DNA from: Carallia brachiata
Taxonomy: Eukaryota > Streptophyta > Magnoliopsida > Malpighiales > Rhizophoraceae
Length of the DNA stretch: 64,000 bases
Reading direction: 5' to 3'
Assembly (NCBI GenBank): GCA_021464245.1
Contig: JADCRB010000002.1
Span: 2,967,073 to 3,031,072 of the forward strand
Shown here: positions 1-11,498 of the stretch, piece by piece
How the letters are laid out: every line of letters begins with the position of its first letter
Numbering within the stretch: the first letter of the stretch is position 1
The notes under the pieces: generated by a model
What the model saw: the letters and a program-made list of their open reading frames with translations, nothing else
The model's database searches: none
What the model was told of the DNA's origin: nothing
Program-made: the position numbers and the translations under genes

Positions 1-560
1 TGGGGAGTTTCGTATGACCATTAACGGTCAGCTTGTAACTTGTAAGATTTTATATTTTGATTATTTTTTATTTCTTTTAGGAAAAGGTAAAAACAAAAAA
101 GAAGTATTGTTAGTTCTTATTTTTTTAGGCAATTTGAGGCAGCCTTTTGTACTTTAATAAAAATGTAATTTGTTTTAAAAATAGCAAAAAAAAAAGGACC
201 GAAAAAAATGAGGCATTTTCAACTTTTTTGGCCTTTTCATGGAAGTACAATGTTGGTTGGCACTTAGATTAGATCTCACAAGATGTATTCAATAATATTC
301 GCTCAAAGATCAGAACGATCATTTCTAAGGAATAATTGCTTGGGGCTAAAATACCAATTTACTAATTTTAGTTGATTGTAGCCTAAATTTGCTTCTTTTC
401 AATTTTATTTTATTTTTTTTTCTATTGGAGGTCATCTCGCAAAATGATGGTATGTGAGAGAGGTTGATGGTCAACTACATTAGAGTAATTTAAATTGCCT
501 TTTAGGCGTATGTTGTTTGGGTAAGTACTATGTATGTCTATCATAATCTTGTTAACCATT
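1..560. other. AT-rich intergenic sequence, no gene seen
   Basis: I see no coding frame, RNA or clear repeat boundary here. The sequence is AT-rich with short A and T runs. Confidence 0.5.
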
Positions 561-561
561 T

Positions 562-777
562 GATTTGGTAGTTTAGTAGTAATTCAGCGCACTTTGCCCT
601 GCATTAACTTGGGTTTGAGTCCCCGTACCGACTCTTGTCGCCAAAAAATGGGAATTTTTTGTCGACAGCATAATTTTAGATTCGAGACTCATTAATACTA
701 TAGTTCAAGTGTGGGGAAGACCCACTCTGTCTCATTAGTACTCAGGTTGTAGGTCTGCCCTATAGAGGTAGTTAAAT
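562..777 (+). repeat. SINE-like dispersed repeat, copy A
   Basis: This segment carries a pol III B-box-like motif (GGTTTGAGTCC near 612) and a shared right half containing CATTAATACTATAG and ending GTAGTTAAAT. Related, diverged sequence in the same orientation occurs at about 22250-22460 and 40812-40977. Three copies with the same internal order support one short interspersed family. An upstream TGGTAGTTTAGTAGT could be a decayed A box. The outer limits are approximate and I could not define target duplications. Confidence 0.5.
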
Positions 778-847
778 GAGGTATTCAAATGAATTTATCA
801 TAATCTTAATCCCAAGTGCGATGATCGACATACCAGCAACGCACCTA

Positions 848-882
848 TGTGTGTGTGTGGGTGTGTGCGTGTGTCTGTCCTT
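848..882. repeat. Imperfect GT microsatellite
   Basis: GT dinucleotide run broken by GGG and GC steps. Its complement accounts for the His/Thr-rich minus-strand frame that crosses it. Confidence 0.8.
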
Positions 883-883
883 A

Positions 884-1740
884 TCGTGTTGAGGGCCACT
901 AGCATATTCTAATCGGGCAGAGAGATAAATCCAAGCAAGAGTATCATTCACGAGATCAAATTGAGGGCTCCACTCATACAGAACGTAATAAGTTTTCTTC
1001 AATAAAAGTATGACATTTATTATATAAAAGTTTATGGAATAAGTTGGAAAAAGCTATGTCAACCTCTAGCCTCTTTTCTCCTTCAAACTCAGAGAAAGAA
1101 ATGAACTGACTGGTCACCAAACTTGGATATGCTTGTTTGATGTCATATCTACATGTCACGGAGTCTTTTCATAACTTCTCGCCCATTCAAGTTTTGGATA
1201 CTCTTTTTCAACACATATATTTCTTTTGTTGAATGAGCTCTAACTCATCTTTTTGGTAGTTTTGAACGAGTTTAGCAAACCCATGGGTCTAAAAGCATAC
1301 ACATCAATTTTCATGTGGTCATTTATGCAATTTGCTAAAGTAACTTCTATTTTGATTAAAAAACTATACATTTTTAATAAAATCTTTATATGTTATGAAT
1401 ATTTTTAAGCTTTCTTACAAGCACAAGAAATGTTTCTCAGACCCATGTTAAATAGCTAAATATTACAAATTCACATCTTTCAATCCCCAAAATAATTAAA
1501 AGATAAATAGAAATTGCCTAAAAATGAAACAACTGACGTTTTATATTATTGAAACTAAGATTAATAGGGTTGAAATTGAACATGTGAGTAGGCCTCTCCT
1601 ATTCGCCTCTATTCCATAGAGTTTTGAGGTCCCATTTTTTCTTTCCCAAAGTCAAAAGTTTACCTACGTTCAAAGAATAAACAACAATATAAATAAGAAT
1701 TTTTTGTGATGATTTTTATCATCCACATCAATGTTCGTAT
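884..1740. other. Intergenic sequence left of the old copia element
   Basis: Only short, unconvincing open frames. The last five bases (CGTAT, 1736-1740) are the left target-site duplication of the copia element. Confidence 0.5.
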
Positions 1741-1929
1741 TGTCAACAAATTAGATTAGTTCATATTTAGTCTTCTCTTTTACTCATATCAATTTGTTTC
1801 TTGTTCATTCTTTATTGTTACCCACTCCTTATCTTATACAAGTTAGTGGGTCTGTAATTTATATAAATGTACTAACGCACAACTGAATGAATATATAGAT
1901 ATTTTCTTATTCTTATACAAACCTTAACA
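1741..1929 (+). repeat. 5' LTR of the old copia element
   Basis: 189 bp, starting TG and ending CA. It aligns along its length with 6418-6635 but with many substitutions and a length difference of about 29 bp caused by an internal duplication in the 3' copy. Confidence 0.88.
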
Positions 1930-2349
1930 TAGTATCAAAGTTATAAACCTGCCCATCATATCTTTTTCCCCTTTAAGTACATCTCAAATTTCTGACATTA
2001 CACTTTTCATCATAACTACCATCACAAATGCTCTCACCTCTGCCAATCAAACCTTTTCAGTGAAACTAAATTCCAAAATCACCTAGCATGAAAAACTTAA
2101 TTTGTTTCATTGTTGAACTACCAACGTCTTACAGGTTATGTGATGGCAATACTCCAACTCCAGCAAAAATAATCCCATCAAGCAATAATTCTACAACCAC
2201 CATCACTAATCGTAAGTATGAGGCTTCACGCCAAAAAGATCAACTTCTTCTTTCTTGGATTTTGTTTTCTCTATCTAAAGAAGTTTTTCTTTATATCATT
2301 GGCTATACATTCTTCATATCAAGCATGGAACACATTAGCTAATGCATTT

Positions 2350-4330
2350 GATTCTATATCTCAAAACTGACAGTTACAAGTCAACATTGAGCTTCAAGAG
2401 TTCAAGAGAAATGATCTTTTAGTTTCACAATACCTTCAGTGCAATAAAGCTCTTTCCGATGAGTTGGCTGTCACCGAAAAAAAAAATCTCTAACGTTAAA
2501 ATTAATGTTATTAGTTATCATAATATTAAAAATGATTATCACTCTATCATCATTCCTCTAAATCTTCAACCTGAACCTATCTCCTTTCATGAACTACATG
2601 GTCAAATTTTAACTTATAAAACTCTCCTCAAAAGCATTCAAGAAGGTCTCGTAACAAATTTTGCTTTTAAATCATTAAAACCAGACACTTCTAAGGCTAG
2701 AAAACTATGGATGCAAAGTAATCAATCACAAACCAATCAAGGTCGACCTAATAATAATAACAATTTTCAATCGCTTAAACAAAAGGCCATGTCAAATTTG
2801 TGGATATTGAAATCATACAACCGATCGATGTCGACGATGTTATTCACCCAAGTAATCAGTTAATATGATCAATCTTCAAGCCAATTTCACTTGTTCATAG
2901 AACTTGAGTCACTCATCTCAACAATGCCCATTAATTTCTTATTTTCTGCAACAGCAAGGTAGCCTATATTTTTTTATGCCTCTAAACAATTTTTCTCCAT
3001 CAAGCAATCAAGCATTGCCATAGTACCTGGACACAGGTGCCACTCACTATCTCACACCGGATATAACAAATTTGAGTATTGTTGGAAACTACATTGGAAG
3101 TGATTAGATTCGTGTTGGTAATGGCTAAAGTTTGCATATCTCCAAGTCTGGTAGCACTACTTATTCTATTCTCACTCATAGTTTTCTTTTAAAAAACATT
3201 TTCATGGTTCTTAAAATAACCAAATCTCTTCTTTTTGTGCAAAAATTTGCTTCTGATAATTTTTGTTATTTTGAATTTTGGCCCTCTTTATTGTTAATTA
3301 AGGATTAATATAGCAAGGCAATTCTATTACGAGGTCCCAGCAATAATAGATTATATGTTTTTCCTCCTTTGTTGAAGAAATTATTGATTGGTGAACAGGT
3401 TTCCTTTGTTGACTGGCATTCACGTTATGGTCATCCACAGCATCGAACAGCTTCTCAGGTTCTTAAGAACAATAAGTTGTTGTGGAATCCTTCTACTATT
3501 AGTGTGTCCCTTGAAACCTTGCTCTAGCTATAGGGAAGTTTTCTACAAGATAAGGCACTATAGGGTCCACTTGTCAACTAAGAAAAATGACAAAATTTCA
3601 TGTATCTTTAGTTGAGCATAAATACTACGTACTGTTTGAATTAGTTAATTTAGATGTCTAGGGCCCTACACCTAAAATGTCTTCTTAAGGTCACAAGTAT
3701 TTCATTTTATTTTTTAATGACTATATCAGGTTCACCTAGAATTATTTTCTCAAAAATAAAAGTAATGTACTTTCAATTTTTCTATCAGTTTTAGTCATTT
3801 GTGGAACATCAATTTTAAGTTAAAATTAAAGCCTTTAAATCTAATTTTGGAAAGGATTACCAAAGGTTAATTATCTTCTTTAAGAAATTTGGCATTAATC
3901 ATAGATTGACATGTCCTTATACTTATGAACAAAATGGTATTGTTGAGCGTAAAATTAGGCATATTGTAGATATAGGTCTTACACTATTAGCTCACACTCA
4001 AATATCATTTAAATACTGGTAATATGTTTTTGAAATAAGTGTTCAATTAATTAATTATTTGCCAACTTCAACTATTCAAAATAATTGCTCTTATGAGATA
4101 CTATTTTATAAAATGCTAATACATTCCAACTTAAAAATATTTTAAGTGTATTGTCTACCTTCTTTTATGACCATATAATCATCATAAAGTATCATTTCAA
4201 GTAAACTTGGATAACTCTTCAAACCATAATGATCATTATTTTTTAGACATATACTCTAGTCGTGATTGTATAGTTAAATTTATAAAATTTGATGAGACCA
4301 ATTTTCCTTATATATTTCATGCTACAATGT
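2350..4330 (+). pseudogene. Copia gag, protease and integrase remnants
   Basis: The frame is interrupted many times. Around 2389-2480 a translated stretch resembles copia gag (LQEFKRNDLLVSQYLQCN). The aspartic protease motif LDTGATH is encoded at about 3027-3047. At about 3895-4020 the end of the integrase core is visible (QNGIVERKIRHI, with the catalytic-type E). Between these lie only short open stretches. An open stretch at 2459-2863 is a mixed-frame piece of gag rather than a gene. No functional product is expected. Confidence 0.8.
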
Positions 4331-4846
4331 AATACCAGCTAGCAAGGAAAGTTCACATGATCAACCTTGGCTTCACCTTACAACTCCAATATATTCTCAC
4401 GTGGATCAGCAACCATATGTGTCTTTTAATCTTTATCCTTGTTCATCTTCTTCCTCCTTATCTTTTTCGTCTTCATCCCAAGTACCAATCTCTTCTTCTC
4501 CTCAATCCAAACCGACAACTCAATCTAATGCAACCTTATATCCATCTTCAAGTGACTAATTACCTATCATTATTCCTCAACAATTTGACTTACCTTGATC
4601 CAAAAACTCTCCTAGACTTAATATTATTGTTGATCTTACTTTTTTTTCCTGAAATCTTCAGTTCTTAAGAGTCCAAGATAGCCAAAAATTTCTTCTATCC
4701 ACGACTATCTCAAGCAACTTAAAACCACAACATTAAAACGTAGGCTAACCCATGTTGCCACAATAAAAAATAAGTCATCCAATTATCTTCTCACTCAGCC
4801 CCTAACTTATTCCCAAGCCCGACTTTTCCCCAAATGACAAGCTGCC

Positions 4847-5497
4847 GTGAACACTAAAATGCAAGCACTCTTAAACAACTATACATGGAGTTTGGTTCCA
4901 CGACCTTCAAACAAAAGTATGGTTGGTTGCAAATGGATATATTGTATCAAAAGGAAGCTCAATGGTTTCATTGATCACTGTAAGGCTAGCCCTATTGCCA
5001 AAGGTTATATCCAACAGTCTGATATTGATTTTTATGAAACGTTTAGTCCAATTGTTAATGCAATGACTATTCGTTTGATTCTTGTACTAGTTGTTGCCCA
5101 TGGTTGGTCTATGAGACAACTTGATGTCTCTAATGCTTTTTTCTGTGGACATATTGTTGATGAAATTTATACGGACCAACCTCTCAGATTATTTGATTAT
5201 AGTAAACTTCCAATGTATGTCGTCATCATTGGAGCATATATGGTCTCAAGCAGGCTCCTCGAACTTGGTTTCAATGTCTCAGTGATTTCATTCTCTACTA
5301 TGGCTTCAAAGCTTCCACAGCAGGCACCTCCCTCTTTATATTCAATCAAGGTATTGAAAAACTATTTCTTATCTACTATGTTGAGGATCTTATTGTTACA
5401 AGCTCCTCCCTGTTTATATTCAATCAAGGTATTGAAAAACTATTTCTTTTCTACTATGTTGAGGATCTTATTCTTACAAGCTCCTTCGCTACTTTAA
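4847..5497 (+). pseudogene. Copia reverse transcriptase remnant, N-terminal part
   Basis: The translation reads as the start of copia RT: NNYTWSLVPRP, GCKWIY, AKGY, ETFSPIV and RQLDVSNAFFCGH are the family's conserved blocks. After about 5200 the frame slips. The true continuation, with a Tyr-Val-Glu-Asp version of the catalytic YVDD, lies in another frame and is duplicated in tandem. The open frame is therefore a chimera of RT and out-of-frame sequence and should not be read as one protein. Confidence 0.85.
5323..5478 (+). repeat. 78-bp tandem duplication spanning the RT catalytic motif
   Basis: Two adjacent near-identical 78-bp units (about 5323-5400 and 5401-5478) begin GCACCTCCC / GCTCCTCCC. 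In the RT frame each encodes the YVxD region, with Glu in place of the first Asp (YYVEDLI). As 78 is a multiple of three, the repeat keeps frame and adds 26 residues. Confidence 0.85.
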
Positions 5498-5517
5498 TTG
5501 ATTGATTTCTCTGTACC

Positions 5518-5850
5518 ATGAAAAGTGAATTTTTGATTCATGATATGGGCTCTGTGCACTATTTTCTTGCTATTGAGGTTTCACATATGCCAACTGGAGT
5601 ACTTCTTTCTCAATCACGATATATAGAAGATCACCTCGAAATTACTGGTATGGCATATGGTAAACCGTGTCTTACTCCTATGGTCATTTATCCTCCTTTG
5701 CCTAAGGAAGCAAGAAATATATTTCCACGTAGTGACTTATATAGATGGGTTGTTGGGGCATTGCAATATTTGATCATGACTCAACCTGATATTGCCTTTT
5801 CTATCAATAAACTTTGCCAGTTTATGCATCGCCCTTATGAAGCACCTTAG
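5518..5850 (+). pseudogene. Copia RT C-terminal remnant
   Basis: Conserved blocks downstream of the RT active site are visible: MKSEFLIHDMGSVHYFLAIEV, LLSQSRYIEDHL, RWVVGALQYL, TQPDIAFSINKLCQFMHRP. A stop at 5848 separates it from the RNase H segment. Same strand and order as the rest of the element. Confidence 0.88.
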
Positions 5851-6039
5851 AAGGTAGTTAAGCATCTATTGTGATATCTCAAAGGGACTATTTCACATGG
5901 TCTTTTACTTTCTAATCAATCCTCTTTCACTCTTCATTGTTTTAGTGATAGCTACTAGGCTGGTTGTCTAGATGATCATCGCTCCACTAATGGTTATGGA
6001 ATTTATCTGAGTTAGTGTTTTATCTCTTAGATATCTAAA

Positions 6040-6406
6040 ATGCAGCCTATTATTGCACACTCTACTGTCCAAAGTGAATATGAGGCAATTGCCAATACTA
6101 CAGCCAAGCTTATGTGGATAAAGTCATTATTGCAGGAGTTCGGCTTTTTTTGTAATCAATGTCCTATTTTATGTTGTGATAACATGGGTGCTATTTATCT
6201 TACTGCTAATCTGGTGTTCCATGCTCATAGGAAGCACATAGAGATTGATTATCATTTTATAAAAAAAAAAATTGCTGCTGATTCTTTACATGTTCATTTT
6301 ATCTCTACTAATGATCAAATTACAGATGTATTTACCAAGCTGTTGTTCACATCTCGCTTTGCCTTTCCCCGTGACAAGCTTTATCTCCTACAATGTCCAT
6401 CAACTT
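6040..6406 (+). pseudogene. Copia RNase H remnant
   Basis: The translation matches the end of copia pol: STVQSEYEAIANTTAKLMWI, LLQEFGF, CCDNMGAIYL, HAHRKHIEIDYHFIKKK and ITDVFTKLL. The upstream half of the domain (5930-6039) is present in the DNA but carries stops. It ends at the G-rich polypurine tract before the 3' LTR. Confidence 0.88.
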
Positions 6407-6417
6407 GGGGGGGGGGG

Positions 6418-6635
6418 TGTCAACGGATTAGATTAGTTTAGACTTAGTCTTCTCCTCTTGTTCACATCAGTTTGTTTCTTGTTTATTTATATCAGTTTGT
6501 TTTTTGTTTATTCCTTATTGTTACCTGCTTCTTATTTTGTACAAGCTATGCGGACCTGCATTTTATAAAAATGTACTAACACACAACTAAATAAATATAT
6601 ATATAGATTTTCTCATTCTCATACAAACCTTGACA
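6418..6635 (+). repeat. 3' LTR of the old copia element
   Basis: 218 bp, TG...CA, homologous to 1741-1929. The extra length comes from a duplicated CATCAGTTTGTTTCTTGTTTATT-like segment near 6465-6520. CGTAT follows at 6636. Confidence 0.88.
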
Positions 6636-6967
6636 CGTATAATGACAAAAAATAGTTCATTCCAGTTGAATAAATTAGCATCCATCTTCTAACACATATT
6701 AATAATATATTAAAAAAAAGGATGATAAGTAACTAGCCAAAAAAATGTCTACTTGTGCATTCAAATTGATTAGACATGGAGACAACTTGTCTCCTTAGAG
6801 TATACTTTAAGTAATTGAGTGCATGATTGTATGCACTCAATTGCTTAGAGTGCACATTTGATTGCCAAAACAATTTTTGAATGGACAGGGACAAATTTTT
6901 TGCTGATCACCAAAAATTTCTTTTAAAGCAGCCTATCGTGCATAGAAAAAAAGAAAATAAGGCTTCA

Positions 6968-8044
6968 TGGTATGTTTGGTACATGGTATAGCATAAGATA
7001 GTATACTACACTAAAATAATAGTATATAATAATATAAAATAAACTAATCATATCCTATGTCTAGTAAAACATAGGATAGTATAGAATTTCTATTCCATAT
7101 TTATAAGCTAGTGTTATCTCATATATTTTTATAAGTTAGATTATACATGACATGGGTTAAGCCTATTCCAAAATATCCTTTATATAAAAATTATAATATT
7201 AGTCAAAAACTTTAGTCTCATCTTCACTCTTGCCACTGCTCCAACTGCCACCATCCTCACCAAAAACTCCGCTCTCTCTCCCTCCCTCTATCCACTTTCT
7301 CTGTTTCCCTCTATCTCTCTACCCCATTTCTTTCGCTCTCTCTCCCATCTCTCCCTCTCAATTTTGATACTTAGTTTATATAATCTAAACAAATTTAGAT
7401 GGCCACTAAAATTTTATTTAATAAGTATTTTATCTAATTAACAAAAAATAAAAATTCATAAAATTTATAAAATTATTAACAACTAAAATAAATGATTTTC
7501 AACTTTAAATTTTAGTTTTTTGTTATAAAAATAATTAAAATAAATAATACAAGTAAGGTTTAATATATAAAAATATCACAAACTTTGTTTAAAATAACAA
7601 ATCTAACACTAACTTTACCAAAAGTAATAAATCTAATACGTTGTGAAATTTTTTAAATAGAATTTATCTATTTCGATAATGTGGCACTAACTTATATAAT
7701 TATCATATCACCAAAACAGATCTATTTTCATAAACTGTCATCAAAACTGAGAGATTTTATTCATATAAAATCATTGCGTGTTAGATTTATTATTTTAGGT
7801 AAAGTTAGTGTTAGATTTGTTACTTTTTAAAGTTTGTGCCAGATTTATTACTTTAGGTAAAGTTTGTTATATTTTTATATATTAACCCAAATAAGTAAGT
7901 TAATTACTCTATAAGGACGATAAAGTTGTTTTAACATGATATTCTACTTAATTATTCTAACTTTTTAAGTGCTATCCAAACATCATGTACTCCAATATAT
8001 TTTATTGTCCTATCTTATATTATCCAGTCTGCATGTCATACACA
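6968..8044. mobile_element. Probable non-autonomous TIR element with CT-rich interior, copy 1
   Basis: The left end (TGGTATGTTTGGTACATGG, then ATAAGATAG) is loosely repeated in inverse near 7970-8044 (complement TGTGTATGACATGCAG, then ATAAGATAGG). A CT-rich tract lies at about 7258-7360. Blocks in common with 9196-9460 and 11500-12156 suggest the same family. No coding sequence is seen, the exact ends are uncertain, and a second small element is nested inside. A hAT-like origin is only a guess. Confidence 0.45.
7557..7888. mobile_element. MITE with long inverted repeats, nested
   Basis: The left arm starts GGTTTAATATATAAAAATAT and the right arm, read as complement, starts GGGTTAATATATAAAAATAT. 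Both continue with matching CAAACTTT and TAACAAATCTAACACTAAC blocks. The arms are over 80 bp each and almost meet, so the 332-bp element can fold into a hairpin. No coding capacity; no clear target duplication. Confidence 0.7.
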
Positions 8045-8184
8045 CTTCTATTTATTATGTGATTCTTAATATATTATTATTCAATAATACTAACGAAAAT
8101 TATTAATACGAATACTATCATTCAATCTATGTTATTGTTTAATATGTATTAATGAGTTGTTCAAAAATGTAAATACAAATCACC

Positions 8185-8345
8185 TCGACTTAGTCGTAGT
8201 GGTGCTGGGGCAAACGCCCTAGTACGGTGAGGGATTCGAACCCTGTCACCCCCAAAATCCTCCAAAGTTGGAGGTTGCCACTTTGGATGGGTAATCTCAT
8301 ACAATATCCTATGATTCGTGTTTTTCGTCTATTTTTAATGATTAA
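8185..8345. repeat. Possible tRNA-derived repeat fragment
   Basis: It contains GGGATTCGAACCC (8231-8243), whose complement matches a pol III B box / tRNA T-loop. The surroundings do not fold as a tRNA and no clear A box is present, so a SINE fragment is more likely than a tRNA gene. Confidence 0.3.
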
Positions 8346-9195
8346 TTGACTGACCATTAATCATTGTTCAAAACAAAAAAAATGTAAATACAAAAAATAT
8401 TTACTTATAAGTGCAACTAGAACTTTTGGTTAAGTTAATTTTATTGTTAGTATTATGAAAATATTTCAAATGCGTTCATAACGTGTCTGCATAGTGCCAA
8501 AGGTTGATTTTGATGAATACATTGTACTACATTAAACTAGTGTTCCTGTTATGTCTGAGACATATATGTGCCGTACATGTATCTAATATAACATGGGGAT
8601 CCTCCATGTTGCGTACATGTATGAGTCTACCAAAATACTTTGTAACAACACCGCAATATATATTCAGAATTAATAGAGTATCCATTTTATTAAAAAAAAA
8701 ATACGTCTTACAATGTATAATATCAAATATTACGTATAATCTTCTTTTTCTTGTTTATATGCCCTTTTTTTATCAATTGTGCACAATGAGTGAAATTTGT
8801 TTTTGCACAAGAAAATCTTGCTAAGAATAAAAATAATAACAAAAAGCAAAAGTGTGCAGAAAATACCAAAGGATAGTGAACATAAGACAAAAGAAACTAA
8901 CAACGAAAATCTTACAGCATAACCAAAAAATAGTGAATACGAAGGATACCTCAGCGGCACATAAATGCCAACTAAATAGTACATCTCAAGTTTTCATTTT
9001 GAAATTTGTAATTACTTACTAAACTAACCATGTGTACTTTAATATACAGTCTTTCTATACAACGGGTTATGTGGTGATAATTTGGTGTTAATACTCTGCA
9101 TACTTGGACTATGACCTCAACAACAGAACAAAAATGGATATTGACGAAAATGTGTATTGCCATCCCTCTTGGCTTTGGAAAACCATTGTACACAA
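8346..9195. other. Intergenic sequence, no gene seen
   Basis: Several frames of 80-110 codons cross this stretch on both strands. They have AT-driven composition and no recognisable motif. Confidence 0.45.
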
Positions 9196-9456
9196 TGGGT
9201 ACGTTTATTTTATAGGATATAATGAAATAGTATAAATTAAAAATCAAATATCTCACCTTAATTTATGTTTAGTTGCTCAATAAATTAAACATATGATAGA
9301 TTAATGTAAACTTACTATTTCATGCATATAAGATAGTGTTATTCCTTTTACTCTTATGAGCTAGTCTATTACATCTTATATGTTAGTGTTGATAAATTAT
9401 ATATTTACTAAAATATCCTTTTAATTAAAATAAAATTTAAATATTTTTAAAAAATT

Positions 9457-11498
9457 AGGGTTAAATGTATTTAACCTCCCTATGGTTTATTGTTCTGCTG
9501 TCTACCTCCCTGTGGTTTTAATTTAGATTATTAACACTCATGTAGTTTTTAATTTTGGCAATTAACCTCCTGCTTAAGATTCTGTCAATTTGATTAGTCA
9601 AAACTACGTCGTTTTAAAAATATTAATTTTTTAAAAAAACCAAAATTATTAAAATCATTTAATAATTCTTATTTTCCATCTCAGCTTGTTAAAACCCAAT
9701 TAAAATATCAAATTAGAATCCCAAACCTAAGCTATCTTCCTCCGTACCAAAACCTCAAATTCCATAAAGAACAAAAACAACGCTTTGTCTTCTTATTCAT
9801 CCACCTTCCTTCTTTCTTTTTTCTCTGGCTTTCTTTTTCTGGTTTGAAGCGAACAAAGGAATTAGATTAGGAAGCAAGGTTTGTGATTCTTGCTATTATA
9901 TTTCACTATATTCACTTTTTTTCATGGATATTCAGACGGCTTCTATTTAGTTTTCCATCTGTTCCTCCATGTCATTTCAATGGGTCCACAAAATTGTAGT
10001 CTTTTACATGCAACGAGATAGAGAAATCATTTGTTCCATGGGTCTATGCAATCATATGTTCATTTGTGTGCTTATGGTCCTATTTTTCACAAAATCGTTC
10101 AGTACCGTAGCAGTGCCCTTTGCACAATTGGGATTTATGCTCTTTAATGCTTCTGATTGTGGTGTTTTCTTTAAAAACTTGGTTTCCCAACACATGCTTA
10201 TAATAAAAGAAATTCTAAAGTGGGTGTTGTTTATGGTAGGCAATGGGTACTACCACAGGCACTCTCTGTGTTTTTGTCTGTGTTTGGATACATACATACA
10301 TGATATATATGAGGTTTGCTACGGGCAGTCACTTTTTACTTTCTTTTTTACAGACATCAATCACAAATCAACATATCAACACTTTTCAATGACATTTCTG
10401 TAATATTTTTGACATTCAACTTTTTGACAACCAATCAACACCTGCCACGTAAGCAACAATTATAAAAGAGAATGTGAAAGTGACTGTTGCTAACATTTCT
10501 CATACATAATATATATATATATATATATATATGAATTAACGGTGACAAAGCCCTCCTCGTAATAATATATGTAAAATTTTGCATTAATTGTGGTTCTGTT
10601 ATGGGTGAATATTTATGTGATATTTGCAAATTCTTCAAATACGAGAATAAAACAGAAGCAATGAAGAACATTTTGGGACAAAATTAGCTACATATGAATC
10701 CCACATATTCCCGTCCAATAATTGGCCATTTTGTTGGTGTCTTAATGGAGCGGTAGTAACGTTAGCCCAAAAATTGAAAGCCCTTAACTAGATAGAAGTT
10801 TTGCATCTTAGGATTTCCTTTTTTCATTGTGGTTCTCGATCCTTGCAAACAAGCAAAGGACGGTTTCATTGTAATAGTTGTGGAAATTGATGAGACATCA
10901 ACACTCAAAGATCAAAATCTTGGATCGGGTTGGATATTTGTGTAAAAGGAAAAACCAATTGATCTCCAAGTACTCTCGGTCACAGCTCTATAACGCTTCG
11001 TTGGCTTCAATCTTCTGCACAACGAGCACACCACTTTCTTTGTCACCATCGCTCTCGTATAACAGTAAGAATAGCAAGAATCACAAAGCTTGCATCTTAA
11101 TCTAATTTCCTTGTTCACTTCCAACCAGATGAAGAAAGAAGGAAGGAAGATAGAGAAATAGGAAGACGAAGCGTTGTTTTTGTTTCTTTTAGAATTTGAC
11201 GTTTTGGTACGAAAGAAGATGGTTTAGGTTCAGGATTTTAATTTGGTATTTTAGTTTGGTTTTAAGGAACTAAGGTAGAAAATAAGAATTATTCAATAAT
11301 TTTTATAATTTTGATTTTTTTTAAAAAATTAATATATTTAAAACGATATAATTTTCACTAATTAAATTAATAAAATTTTAAATAGAAAGATTAATTGTCA
11401 AAATTATAAAGTATATGGGTGTTATAGTCTAAAATAAAACTATAGGAAGTAGATTACCAAACAAACAAATCACGAGAGAGTTAAATACATTTAATCTT
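9457..11498. mobile_element. Mutator-like non-autonomous element with ~440-bp terminal inverted repeats
   Basis: The left arm (9457-9901) begins AGGGTTAAATGTATTTAACC. The right arm (11068-11498) read as complement begins AAGATTAAATGTATTTAAC. The two can be followed as imperfect inverted repeats for over 400 bp, through shared blocks such as CGTACCAAAAC, AACAAAAACAACGCTT and TTTGTGATTCTTGCTAT. Inverted repeats this long with a short unique core (about 1.2 kb) are typical of MULEs. Flanks are AT-rich (TAAAAAATT / AAAAATTAA), so a 9-bp duplication cannot be confirmed. The core holds a 144-codon frame at 9969-10403 without recognisable domains; I do not call it a gene. Confidence 0.75.
10509..10533. 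repeat. AT microsatellite
   Basis: Pure AT dinucleotide run inside the core of the nested long-TIR element. Confidence 0.85.

Larger units (their letters stand above)
1741..6635 (+). mobile_element. Old, structurally complete Ty1/copia LTR retrotransposon (decayed)
   Basis: The element runs from TGTCAAC at 1741 to ACA at 6635 and is bounded by a 5-bp target duplication, CGTAT, at 1736-1740 and 6636-6640. It has two LTRs, a decayed primer-binding site beginning TAGTATCAAAG immediately after the 5' LTR (compare the initiator-Met tRNA complement TGGTATCAGAGC), and a G-run polypurine tract at 6407-6417 directly before the 3' LTR. Inside, gag, protease, integrase, reverse transcriptase and RNase H remnants occur in copia order (integrase before RT). 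Many stops and frameshifts and clearly diverged LTRs show an old, inactive insertion. Confidence 0.93.

Noticed and set aside
8231..8243. Possible tRNA gene
   Set aside because: Only a B-box/T-loop-like motif is present; no acceptor stem, anticodon arm or A box could be built around it.
9969..10403. Open frame of 144 codons in the core of the nested long-TIR element
   Set aside because: Cys/Phe-rich translation with no recognisable domain; an overlapping antisense frame is equally open.
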